From positions 372,001-436,000 of the forward strand of contig NZ_JARDUA010000001.1 in NCBI RefSeq assembly GCF_029360645.1: a DNA stretch of 64,000 bases, read 5' to 3'. The DNA is from Pontibacter litorisediminis (lineage in GTDB: Bacteria; Bacteroidota; Bacteroidia; Cytophagales; Hymenobacteraceae). A program made the translations under genes and the position numbers. Within the stretch, counting starts at the first letter, position 1. Each line of letters opens with the position of its first letter. This document shows positions 1 through 7,786 of the stretch, one piece after another. Under the pieces are notes generated by a model. That model made no database searches. It saw only the letters and a program-made list of their open reading frames with translations, and had not been told where the DNA came from.

Positions 1-2427
1 ATCATAGCTAAAGTTCAGGTACTGCAAACGCAAGAAAGCCCCCTTCTCTAAATAGTGGTCCGTTCTGGAGTGCAGAACCCTGTACTCATTCTCAACAAAG
101 CTTTCTGTCGCATTTTTAAGGTATCCGTTATCAAAGTTTGGTGCAGCATAATTGGTGATACCATTGGCATAATTGTACACATGGTGCCCTAGCGCACCGT
201 TCAGCAGCAAACTTGCCTCTATTCTTTTATACCTGATGTCTGTGCTAAAACCGACCAGGGCAGAGGGGTCTGCAGAGCGTGACAACCGCGGAACGACATG
301 GCCATACTCATTCGGCTTATGCTTCCCCGGTAAGGGCAATCCTTTTTCGTCGTAAAGCTGCTCAAAGAGGTAAAAGGCATGCGCAGCAGAACCTTTCTGT
401 AACCCCAAGGCAAACATGTCATCCGGATACTGGACATAGGAGAAACCATCCACAAGCGCTACCACCTCATTCGCAATGGTGGTTAAATGGGCGCCAATTT
501 CCCACCGCCAAGAACCAGCATCCTTAAGTACATAGCCTAGGCTTGCCTCTACCCCAGAGGCTTTATACTTACCCATGTTCAAAGGCACCCGGAAACGGCT
601 AGTGGCAATGGATACAAGCGGGTACAGCAGCAAGTCCTCGGTTAAAGAGCTGTAATAATTCAGGTTGACTTGCAGCTTTCCTTGCAGCACCTCTCCGTGC
701 AGACCGGCATTCCATTTTGACGTGGTTTCAGCTGTTGATCTTTCGCCCCGCAATGTCTTACTCCCAATCGCATCCGGATTGGCATGCCTGCTATAGTTAG
801 CGTACGCCCTTAGCTCTGACAGCCAGGGATTCCCTTTCAAAAAAGCTTCTTTGGAAATATTCCAGAATCCTCCCACGCCTCCGGAGAGCAGTGGACTGGC
901 CGCGGGAAAACCTGACACCTCCTGGCGTGAGGCGGCAGCACTCAGGCTATACTTGTCCTTTACAGAAACAGCAGCATTTCCGAACATGCCTGCCGAAACT
1001 ATTTTTTCCCAGTAGTGGCTTTCCCGCGCATGCTCCATTATGATACTGCCATCCACGTCAAAGGGAGAAAAATCGTCACGCGACAGCTCTGTTTCTTTAC
1101 CTAAAGTGCCAAGCGTAATGGTTAGCTTGCTGCTGATGGATTTTACCTCGTGGTCCAGGTTTAGAAACAGCTCATTCTGTTTCCAGTTCTGCTCCCGCGT
1201 ATACCGCTGCACCCAACCGTTGTTGTGTGGTACAGCAGCCATGTCAGCGGGCCTGAAAGTAATAAACTCATTATCCTGCCTCTGGAAAGCATGCCGGAAA
1301 TTGATGCTAAGCGAAGGGAGGAAATGCAGCCTGTATTGTAGGTGCGCTTGCCCCAGCAGGTGCCTGGTCTCGTCTGTGTCCTGGCGCTGCTCAAGCATAC
1401 TTAGCGGATTAGGGGCATAAGTGGCGTACTTCTCATAGGTAAAATACCCCCCGTACTTATTATCTGCGTGCACCGGCTGCGTAGGGTCAAACGCCCAGGC
1501 ACTGGTGATGGCCTTTTCATCTGCTACCAATAGCTTTTGGTTCACATTGCTGAAGTGGAGGTTCAGGTTGAGGTGATGCTTCCAAAAGCTGGGGTTGAGC
1601 GATACTGCAAGAGAGTTTCTCCGGTTGCTCGACTCCTTTAAGATGCCGTTCTCCTTCAGATGACCAAGTGACACACTGTAGGGCACTGCCTGAAGGATAG
1701 CACCGCTCATCCGTAAATGCTGGTCGTGGCTGAAGGCTTTACCAAAAATAACATCCTGCCAGTCTGTGTTGTGTTCGCCAAGCAGGTGCGCCTGATCAGG
1801 GTAAAGCTCCCCCACAAGTTCTCTGAACCTGCCGGCATCCAGCACAGGCGCTTTCTTGCGCAGTATGGAAATACCTGCCGTGGTATTATAGTTAAGCCTT
1901 ACTTTTTCTCCAGTACCCCCTATTTTGGTGGTGATGTACAGGACACCGTTTGCAGCCCTGCCCCCATACATAGCCGCGAGCGGGTCATCTTTCAGCAGTG
2001 TAATTGAGGCAATGTCCGCAGGGTTTAGAAAAGCGAGTACACCCGCATGCCCGGAGGCAGTATGCATAGAAAGCGGAACCCCGTCTAATACAACCAAGGG
2101 AGAGGTGCTGGCTGTAAGGGACCCTCCGGCTCTCAGTACCATAGTGGCACCGGCACCAGGCGCACCGCCGTTCGATACAACCCTTAGCCCTGGTATCCTT
2201 CCCGTTAGCAACTGCTCTGGGGAGGAAATCAGCCCTTTGTTCAGCCTGTCAGGCAGCAGTTGCTCCGCAGCTTCTGTTAGTTCACTTAGTTTCCGGGCAC
2301 CGTAACCTGTCTGAAGGCTGTCCGCGGCTTCTGTCTGTGCCATGGCATTAAAAGAAAGCAGATGCGCACAAATCGAGAAGCTGACGGCAATTTTGCGGGA
2401 AGTTGATGAGGGTAAAGTTTGTTTCAA
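1..2427 (-). CDS. SusC/RagA-family TonB-dependent outer membrane receptor (3' end outside window)
   Basis: The reading frame is open from a TTG at 2425-2427 to the left window edge, 809 codons, so the C-terminus is missing. An in-frame TGA lies shortly upstream and no ATG precedes the conserved part. The TTG start is supported because it gives a complete signal peptide ending in AMA-Q. A TonB plug follows, with LLTGRIPGLRVVSNGGAPG and a TSPLVVLDGVP stretch, LNPADIASITLLKDDPLAAMYG, then aromatic-rich beta-barrel sequence that reaches the FLRLQYLNFSYD type of motif near the SusC C-terminus. The N-terminal carboxypeptidase-regulatory-like domain (about 80-100 residues) usual in SusC proteins is absent: the signal peptide is followed by about 40 residues and then the plug. 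The family imports glycans, peptides or siderophores with a SusD lipoprotein, which would lie left of the window. The substrate cannot be told. Confidence 0.9.
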   Translation of the reverse strand, partial: MKQTLPSSTSRKIAVSFSICAHLLSFNAMAQTEAADSLQTGYGARKLSELTEAAEQLLPDRLNKGLISSPEQLLTGRIPGLRVVSNGGAPGAGATMVLRAGGSLTASTSPLVVLDGVPLSMHTASGHAGVLAFLNPADIASITLLKDDPLAAMYGGRAANGVLYITTKIGGTGEKVRLNYNTTAGISILRKKAPVLDAGRFRELVGELYPDQAHLLGEHNTDWQDVIFGKAFSHDQHLRMSGAILQAVPYSVSLGHLKENGILKESSNRRNSLAVSLNPSFWKHHLNLNLHFSNVNQKLLVADEKAITSAWAFDPTQPVHADNKYGGYFTYEKYATYAPNPLSMLEQRQDTDETRHLLGQAHLQYRLHFLPSLSINFRHAFQRQDNEFITFRPADMAAVPHNNGWVQRYTREQNWKQNELFLNLDHEVKSISSKLTITLGTLGKETELSRDDFSPFDVDGSIIMEHARESHYWEKIVSAGMFGNAAVSVKDKYSLSAAASRQEVSGFPAASPLLSGGVGGFWNISKEAFLKGNPWLSELRAYANYSRHANPDAIGSKTLRGERSTAETTSKWNAGLHGEVLQGKLQVNLNYYSSLTEDLLLYPLVSIATSRFRVPLNMGKYKASGVEASLGYVLKDAGSWRWEIGAHLTTIANEVVALVDGFSYVQYPDDMFALGLQKGSAAHAFYLFEQLYDEKGLPLPGKHKPNEYGHVVPRLSRSADPSALVGFSTDIRYKRIEASLLLNGALGHHVYNYANGITNYAAPNFDNGYLKNATESFVENEYRVLHSRTDHYLEKGAFLRLQYLNFSYD

Positions 2428-2485
2428 GATAGTATAGGTTATAACTGATCACTAGCTAAAGGGGCCTGAAGATACTATAAATCAA

Positions 2486-2515
2486 TAAAAAAGCACAGAC
2501 CCAACGGCCTGTGCT
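2486..2515 (-). terminator. Rho-independent terminator of the MBL-fold gene
   Basis: AGCACAG (2509-2515 read on minus) pairs with CTGTGCT (2492-2498) around a 10-nt loop and is followed on the minus strand by a T run. It lies 24 bp after the stop at 2540 and separates that gene from the SusC-like gene. Confidence 0.85.
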
Positions 2516-2539
2516 CTCCTAGTGCCTCAGAAGCACCGT

Positions 2540-3304
2540 TTACTTTTGCGGGTACCACTCCTTCAGGCGCACCTCAATGTTTTTGTTTTTGCTGCTTACC
2601 AGCTGCTTAAACCGCTCCACATCGCTAAGGCCGTCCGTACCGCGGTAGTGGTAGGGGTACACCATCTTCGGCTGAAACTCCAGCACAGCATCGGCGGCCT
2701 GGTCCACATCCATAGTGTAGGGCAGGTTCATACTTACAAAGGCCACATCGATGTTCTCCAGTCGGCGCATTTCAGGTATGCCTTCGGTGTCGCCGGAGAT
2801 GTAGATGCGCTTATCACCCGTTTGCAGCACATAGCCATTGCCCCTGCCTTTTGTGTGGAAGGCGCCAGCGCTATCGGGCAGGTTGTACATGGGCATGGCA
2901 AGTATGTTGATGCCTTGCTGCATGCTCTGCCCGCCGTTATCCAGCACTACCAGTTGCTGCTTATACTTTTCCGGTAGCTGCTCAGCCACAGCACGCGGCA
3001 CCACCATTTTCACCTTCGCCAGGTCCAGAGCGCCCAGTGTGGCTGTGTCCAGGTGATCGGGATGGATGTCGGTGATCAGCACGAGGTCCGGCTTCGGCAG
3101 GTTCTGAAAAGCCTCCGCTCCTCCATAAGGATCCACAAAAATGGTTTTACCCTTAAACGTGAGCGCCAGTGTCCCGTGCGTGATCGGCTGTATCACCAAA
3201 GGGCCGCCGCTCGTCCGCAGGGTATCTGGCGTAGCCAGCTGCTGGGCCTGCACCTGCGCAAAAGCAAGTATAAAAGCCAGCAAAAGTATGGGTTTCAGTT
3301 TCAT
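2540..3304 (-). CDS. Secreted metallo-beta-lactamase-fold hydrolase (UlaG-like)
   Basis: 254 residues. A signal peptide of about 20 residues (hydrophobic, ending AQVQA-QQ) sends it to the periplasm. The MBL fold is seen in the FVDPYGG segment (about 57-63), the metal motif region TDIHPDHLD (78-86), the SGDTEG loop (about 171) and a late YPYHYRG (about 216). The first His of the usual HxHxDH motif is Asp (D79), a variant I believe is common in this Bacteroidota subgroup. The substrate is unknown. UlaG relatives are lactonases or phosphodiesterase-like enzymes, but nothing here fixes a reaction. It stands alone with its own terminator downstream, and thyA is 69 bp upstream on the same strand. 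Confidence 0.85.
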   Translation of the reverse strand: MKLKPILLLAFILAFAQVQAQQLATPDTLRTSGGPLVIQPITHGTLALTFKGKTIFVDPYGGAEAFQNLPKPDLVLITDIHPDHLDTATLGALDLAKVKMVVPRAVAEQLPEKYKQQLVVLDNGGQSMQQGINILAMPMYNLPDSAGAFHTKGRGNGYVLQTGDKRIYISGDTEGIPEMRRLENIDVAFVSMNLPYTMDVDQAADAVLEFQPKMVYPYHYRGTDGLSDVERFKQLVSSKNKNIEVRLKEWYPQK

Positions 3305-3373
3305 AAGTGTAAGGTTAAGATGAATGGATAATAACCGACATACTTACGAGTTTTATCCAATTCCGGCTACATC

Positions 3374-4168
3374 TTACACGGCCACCGGCGCCTTGATACC
3401 TGGGTGCGGGTTATAGTTGACTAGCTCAAAGTCCTCAAACTTAAAATCGAAGATGTCTTTCACCTCCGGGTTCAGCTTCATTTGCGGCAACTCGCGTGGT
3501 TCGCGGCTAAGTTGCAGTTGGGCCTGCTCCAGGTGGTTCAGGTACAGGTGCGTGTCGCCGCCGGTCCAGATAAACTCGCCAGGCTCCAGCCCGGTTACCT
3601 GCGCCATCATCAGCACCAGCAGCGCATAGGAGGCGATGTTGAACGGCACGCCCAGGAACAAATCAGCCGAGCGCTGGTAGAGCTGGCAGCTCAGTTTGCC
3701 ATCGGCCACGTAAAACTGGAAAAAGGCATGGCATGGCGGCAGCTTCATGTGCTCGATCTCCGCCACGTTCCAGGCGCTCACAATGATGCGGCGCGAGTCG
3801 GGGTTGTGCTTCAGCTGGTGCACCACCTGCGTGATCTGGTCAATGTGGCGGCCGTCGGGCGTAGGCCAGTTGCGCCACTGCGAGCCGTAGACCGGCCCCA
3901 GGTCTCCGTTCTCATCAGCCCATTCATCCCAAATGCTCACGCCGTTCTCTTTTAGGTACTTAATGTTGGTGTCACCCTTCAGGAACCACAGCAGCTCGTG
4001 TATGATGGAGCGCAAGTGCACTTTTTTGGTGGTGACCAAAGGAAAGCCCTGCTGCAGGTCGAAGCGCATCTGGTAACCGAATACACTCAGGGTGCCGGTG
4101 CCGGTACGGTCTTCTTTTTTCACACCTGTATCCAGGATGTGCTGCATTAAGTCTAAATATTGCTTCAT
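3374..4168 (-). CDS. thyA: Thymidylate synthase
   Basis: 264 residues, exactly the length of E. coli ThyA, with the catalytic Cys at the same position (PPCHAFFQ, C146). It methylates dUMP to dTMP using methylenetetrahydrofolate, which becomes dihydrofolate. Other family marks are [12 protein letters not shown] (20-31), the paired arginines SRRI (125-128) that bind phosphate in the partner subunit, [18 protein letters not shown] (about 165-182) and the C-terminal PVAV tail that closes on the substrate. No dihydrofolate reductase gene is beside it. The start ATG at 4168 gives the standard N-terminus MKQYLDLMQ. Confidence 0.99.
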   Translation of the reverse strand: MKQYLDLMQHILDTGVKKEDRTGTGTLSVFGYQMRFDLQQGFPLVTTKKVHLRSIIHELLWFLKGDTNIKYLKENGVSIWDEWADENGDLGPVYGSQWRNWPTPDGRHIDQITQVVHQLKHNPDSRRIIVSAWNVAEIEHMKLPPCHAFFQFYVADGKLSCQLYQRSADLFLGVPFNIASYALLVLMMAQVTGLEPGEFIWTGGDTHLYLNHLEQAQLQLSREPRELPQMKLNPEVKDIFDFKFEDFELVNYNPHPGIKAPVAV

Positions 4169-4295
4169 GGTATGGCTCGTTTGTTATGGAGGGTTAAAGA
4201 TAGGAATTTTGTGATTTGGCTAAAGGAAGAAATCTTCCCTTCGGCAAAGTATAGCTCCATCAATACGCCATTGGCTTGATTTAGAATCTGCTAAA

Positions 4296-4328
4296 ATAAA
4301 AAAGCCCTCTACCAGTATAGCAGAGGGC
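4296..4328 (-). terminator. Rho-independent terminator of the small Cys-rich gene
   Basis: GCCCTCT (minus-strand 5' arm at 4322-4328) pairs with AGAGGGC (4304-4310), loop 11 nt, followed by TTTTTTATTT on the minus strand. It lies 22 bp after the stop at 4350. Confidence 0.85.
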
Positions 4329-4349
4329 GATATTAGACGATGTATGCTG

Positions 4350-4604
4350 CTACTGCGCCTTTTCCTCTTTGGCAGGCTGCGATGTTTTAGCAGCATCCTT
4401 TTTCGCGCAGCAGGATTTAGTTTCCTTGGCAGCTGTCATGTGGCAACTCTCTGCCTTCGTGGATGCCTTTTTATCTTTCCTGTTCTTGCCGTCCTGCTGC
4501 GTGTGCTCTTTCGTGCATTTGCCGCCTTCGCAGGCATACGCCGGCGACACCAATCCGGCTCCCAGGAAGCAGGCCATTGCCAGGGTTAAAGCTGTTCTCT
4601 TCAT
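4350..4604 (-). CDS. Small secreted Cys/Lys-rich protein
   Basis: 84 residues with a clear signal peptide (MKRTALTLAMACFLGAG, cleavage near AYA-C). The mature part is about 60 residues, highly charged, with CEGGKC, SCHM and SCCAKK. Five or six Cys plus His could bind a metal or form disulfides. I do not recognise a named family. It has its own strong terminator and is divergent from the RND transporter gene at 4716, with 111 bp between them. Coding potential is supported by the signal peptide, by the terminator placed just after the stop and by biased codon use. The function is unknown. Confidence 0.75.
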   Translation of the reverse strand: MKRTALTLAMACFLGAGLVSPAYACEGGKCTKEHTQQDGKNRKDKKASTKAESCHMTAAKETKSCCAKKDAAKTSQPAKEEKAQ

Positions 4605-4715
4605 TGTACAGGGTATTTTTATTTAAACAAAATGATCTGTTGTCCAGTTGTTTCAGGCGTAAATGTACATGCTTGATGTACAACACGAAATGACTTTCAT
4701 CAGCTTTACATTGCC

Positions 4716-6974
4716 TTGAAATACAGAAAACTAAGTTATCTGGTGTTGTTATCGGTGGGGCTGCTTACGGCCCTTAGTTTATACTATGCCTCTCACCTGC
4801 GTTTCGACTATAACTTCGATAACTTTTTCCCGAAGGGGGATCCGGACCTGGCCTATTACTTCAGCTACCGCGACAAGTTTGGCAACGACAACGATTACCT
4901 GCTCATTGGCCTGGAAAACCAAGGCAGGACCCTTTTTAACCAGGGTTTCCTGACTAAAGTAGACAGCCTGACTAATTTTTTACAGCGGCAGCCCCACGTG
5001 GAGGCGGTGCTCTCTCCCACCACTGTTAAAAGCCCGGTGATCGAGCAGTTTGGTTACTTTGAGATACCCTACCTGCACCCTTACGAGCCGGAGCGATACG
5101 AGCAGGACTCCAGCAACATTTATACTTCCCGCGAGCTGATCGGCACCTTGTTCTCTGAAGATGCCACGGCCGTGTCGCTTTTTGTGCAGACAACAGACAA
5201 CCTGGGCAAGGGCGCCAGCGACACACTGATGGCCGCTTTGAACTCGAAGCTAGAGCAACTGCAGCTGCCGCAAACGCACGTGGCCGGCAAGGCGCTGGCA
5301 CAGTCAGTGTTCGTGGACCGGATGCAGGTGGAGCTGGCCATTTTCATGTCGGCGGCCATCGTGCTGGTGGTCCTGTTTCTGTGGATAGCCTTCCGTACTG
5401 CATGGGGGGTGCTGGTGCCGCTGGTAGTGGTGCTTTTGTCAGTGGTTTGGGCCATGGGGGTCATGGGCCTCTTTAATAAACCCATTGATCTAATGACGGT
5501 GCTGCTGCCAACGATCATGTTCGTGGTGGGCATGTCGGATGTGGTGCACATCCTGTCGCGTTACATCACAGAAGTGGGCAGAGGCGTGCCCAAGCTGCCT
5601 GCGTTAAAACTGACGGTGAAAGAGGTAGGCATGGCCACCTTCCTCACTTCCTTTACCACCGCCATTGGCTTCCTGACGCTGCTGACTACTGCCATCGTGC
5701 CTATACGGAACTTCGGCCTCTACACCGCTATCTCCATCGGGTTGGCGTACCTGCTGGCCTTTTCGGTGCTGCCGGCCATACTTTTACTTATCAAGGAGCC
5801 GAATAAGGCGCGGGCGCGTAAGGCAAGTTTTTCTTGGCCGGTGATGCTGCGCAACCTGCTGCGGTTCGTGCTGCTGCACCCCAAAGCCATACTTGCCTCC
5901 AGCGCAATTGTCGTGCTTTTAAGCCTGGCAGGCATCAGCCAAATCAGAGTGGATACCACCATGCTGGAGGACTTGGGGGATGAGGACCCGATCATCCAAG
6001 ACTTTCTGTACTTTGAGGACAAGTTCTCCGGTGTGAGGCCTTTTGAGCTTCACCTGATCGCTGGTGAAGGCAAGACAATGTTCGACGCCGAGGTGCTGCA
6101 GGAGCTGGCTGAGCTGGAAAATTACCTGCACAACACGTACCGCCTCAACTTTATCACCTCCCCTGCCACGGTCGTGAAAACACTGAACCGGGCACAGAAC
6201 GGTGGGCTGAAAGAGTATTATGCTTTACCGGAGACGGAGGCTGAGCTGCAGCGTGTGAAGCGCCGGCTGCAGGCCTTCCGCAACCGCAGCGAATTGCGCA
6301 GCCTGGTTACCCCAGATGCCACAGAAGGCCGGCTGAGCGGTAAAATGAAAGATTTTGGCAGCGCGCGGGCCACGGCTCTCAACGACTCGCTACAGGAGTT
6401 CATCAGCCAAAACATAGACCCTCGCCTGCTGCAGACGCGCCTGACGGGCAGTGCCCCGCTTATGGATAAGAACAACGAGTACGTGACGGCCAACATGATG
6501 CAGGGGCTCCTGATTGCTTTCGCCGTGATTGCCGTAATCGTGGGCCTGATTTTCCGCTCCTTCCGGATGGTTGTCATTTCACTCATCCCCAACATTATCC
6601 CGCTTTTGATGATCGGGGGCATGATGGGCTTTATGGGGGTGAAGCTGACGGTATCTGTCTCCATTATCTTCACCATCGCCTTCGGCATTGCCGTAGACGA
6701 CACCATTCACTTCCTGAGCAAGCTCAAGCTGGAGCTAATGGCCGGCAAGTCGCTGCCCTATGCGGTGAAAAGCACGTTTATCTCGGCAGGCAAGGCCATT
6801 ATCATCACCTCCTGCATCCTGGTGGGCGGCTTCCTGACGCTCGTGCTCTCCACCTTCGACGCCACCTACTATGTTGGCCTGTTTGTGAGCCTGACGCTGA
6901 TTTTTGCCGTGGTAGCCGACCTGCTTTTGCTTCCGGTGCTGCTGCTGTACTTTTACCGCCATCCTCAAAAATAA
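4716..6974 (+). CDS. RND/MMPL-family membrane transporter
   Basis: 752 residues with the duplicated RND layout: TM1 (about 8-25), a periplasmic domain (about 30-210), a block of five TMs (about 212-360), TM7 (about 392-412), a second periplasmic domain, then a final five-TM block (about 595-745). The second block carries IFTIAFGIAVDDTIHFLSK, the TM4-type motif with the proton-relay acidic pair (DD), and the first block has MFVVGMSDVVHIL at the equivalent place. This is the short MMPL/Patched-like class that exports lipids or hydrophobic compounds. No membrane fusion or outer membrane channel gene is adjacent. The substrate is unknown. The start is TTG at 4716 and no in-frame ATG precedes the first TM. 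Confidence 0.88.
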   Translation: MKYRKLSYLVLLSVGLLTALSLYYASHLRFDYNFDNFFPKGDPDLAYYFSYRDKFGNDNDYLLIGLENQGRTLFNQGFLTKVDSLTNFLQRQPHVEAVLSPTTVKSPVIEQFGYFEIPYLHPYEPERYEQDSSNIYTSRELIGTLFSEDATAVSLFVQTTDNLGKGASDTLMAALNSKLEQLQLPQTHVAGKALAQSVFVDRMQVELAIFMSAAIVLVVLFLWIAFRTAWGVLVPLVVVLLSVVWAMGVMGLFNKPIDLMTVLLPTIMFVVGMSDVVHILSRYITEVGRGVPKLPALKLTVKEVGMATFLTSFTTAIGFLTLLTTAIVPIRNFGLYTAISIGLAYLLAFSVLPAILLLIKEPNKARARKASFSWPVMLRNLLRFVLLHPKAILASSAIVVLLSLAGISQIRVDTTMLEDLGDEDPIIQDFLYFEDKFSGVRPFELHLIAGEGKTMFDAEVLQELAELENYLHNTYRLNFITSPATVVKTLNRAQNGGLKEYYALPETEAELQRVKRRLQAFRNRSELRSLVTPDATEGRLSGKMKDFGSARATALNDSLQEFISQNIDPRLLQTRLTGSAPLMDKNNEYVTANMMQGLLIAFAVIAVIVGLIFRSFRMVVISLIPNIIPLLMIGGMMGFMGVKLTVSVSIIFTIAFGIAVDDTIHFLSKLKLELMAGKSLPYAVKSTFISAGKAIIITSCILVGGFLTLVLSTFDATYYVGLFVSLTLIFAVVADLLLLPVLLLYFYRHPQK

Positions 6975-7040
6975 ATTAGGCCTAATCCAATAAGGTTGGC
7001 CATATTTGCGTGTAAATTGAAGGATAAGTACAGAAGAGAG

Positions 7041-7622
7041 ATGATGAAGAAGCTATTTGCCGTGGCCATACTTTGCCTTTCAATGGCTGGTGCGCAGGCA
7101 CAAAACCAGGTTCAGCAAGAGGATAAGTTGGCTGCGTTGATGAATGAGCGGGAACAGCTGATTTTAGAGTACCAGTACCTGAAACAGCAGAACAGCAGCT
7201 TCTGGGGCACACAATCTAAAAAAGACCTGCTCAGCGTTATCGAAACGCTAAAAAAAATCATTAACCTGGATACGGAGCTTGTGGCTGCCGTGAAAGAGAA
7301 CAGCCTGCGGGAGTATGCCAAAAATACCGTGCAGAGCAAGCGCGAAGGCAAACTGACCCTGGAGGACCAGCGCAATTTCGAAAAGCAGATCAGTAGCCTG
7401 AAAAGCGAGGTAAAAACGCTGGAGAGCACCATCCGCAAGAAAGACCGGGATATGGCCGAGCTGCAGACGCAGGTTAAAGCAAGCTATGATGTGAAGTATG
7501 GCAAGGATAAGGTGATTACGGTATTGGCCGTAGGTGCTTTTATACTCCTGCTCTATGCCGTTTTCCTGCAGATACGCCTGAACAAGGCTAACACGAAGGT
7601 GCGTAAGAAAAAGAAAGTATAA
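7041..7622 (+). CDS. Secreted or membrane-anchored coiled-coil protein, unknown function
   Basis: 193 residues from ATG 7041. I chose this start because it gives a clean signal peptide (MMKKLFAVAILCLSMAGAQAQ); an upstream in-frame start at 6996 would spoil it. The mature part is a long charged coiled coil (about 25-150), followed by one TM helix near the C-terminus (VITVLAVGAFILLLYAVFL) and a very basic tail (KVRKKKKV), predicting a periplasmic coiled coil and a cytoplasmic tail. No domain is recognised. A CATATTTG box at 7008-7015 resembles a -7 element. The gene ends 164 bp before the helicase start. Confidence 0.75.
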   Translation: MMKKLFAVAILCLSMAGAQAQNQVQQEDKLAALMNEREQLILEYQYLKQQNSSFWGTQSKKDLLSVIETLKKIINLDTELVAAVKENSLREYAKNTVQSKREGKLTLEDQRNFEKQISSLKSEVKTLESTIRKKDRDMAELQTQVKASYDVKYGKDKVITVLAVGAFILLLYAVFLQIRLNKANTKVRKKKKV

Positions 7623-7746
7623 ACTTATGCTTTGCTGTGGCAGGCGTGAATCATCGGGGGATGAAAATTGTTATATCTTCTGCTACAGACACATAGAACA
7701 TTGCAGGAAACAAAACGCACCTGCACAACATATATTTAAAAGTATA

Positions 7747-7779
7747 AAGGCTGGGGCAACACGACCAGCCTTTCTTTTT
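7747..7779 (+). terminator. Terminator-like hairpin immediately before the helicase start codon
   Basis: AAGGCTGG (7748-7755 region) pairs with CCAGCCTT (to about 7772), loop about 10 nt, followed by TTCTTTTTA. It lies 125 bp after the coiled-coil gene and ends only about 8 nt before the helicase ATG at 7787. No promoter fits between the hairpin and the ATG. It is either the terminator of the upstream gene with helicase expression by readthrough, or a leader attenuator. Confidence 0.7.
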
Positions 7780-7786
7780 ATCCTAC

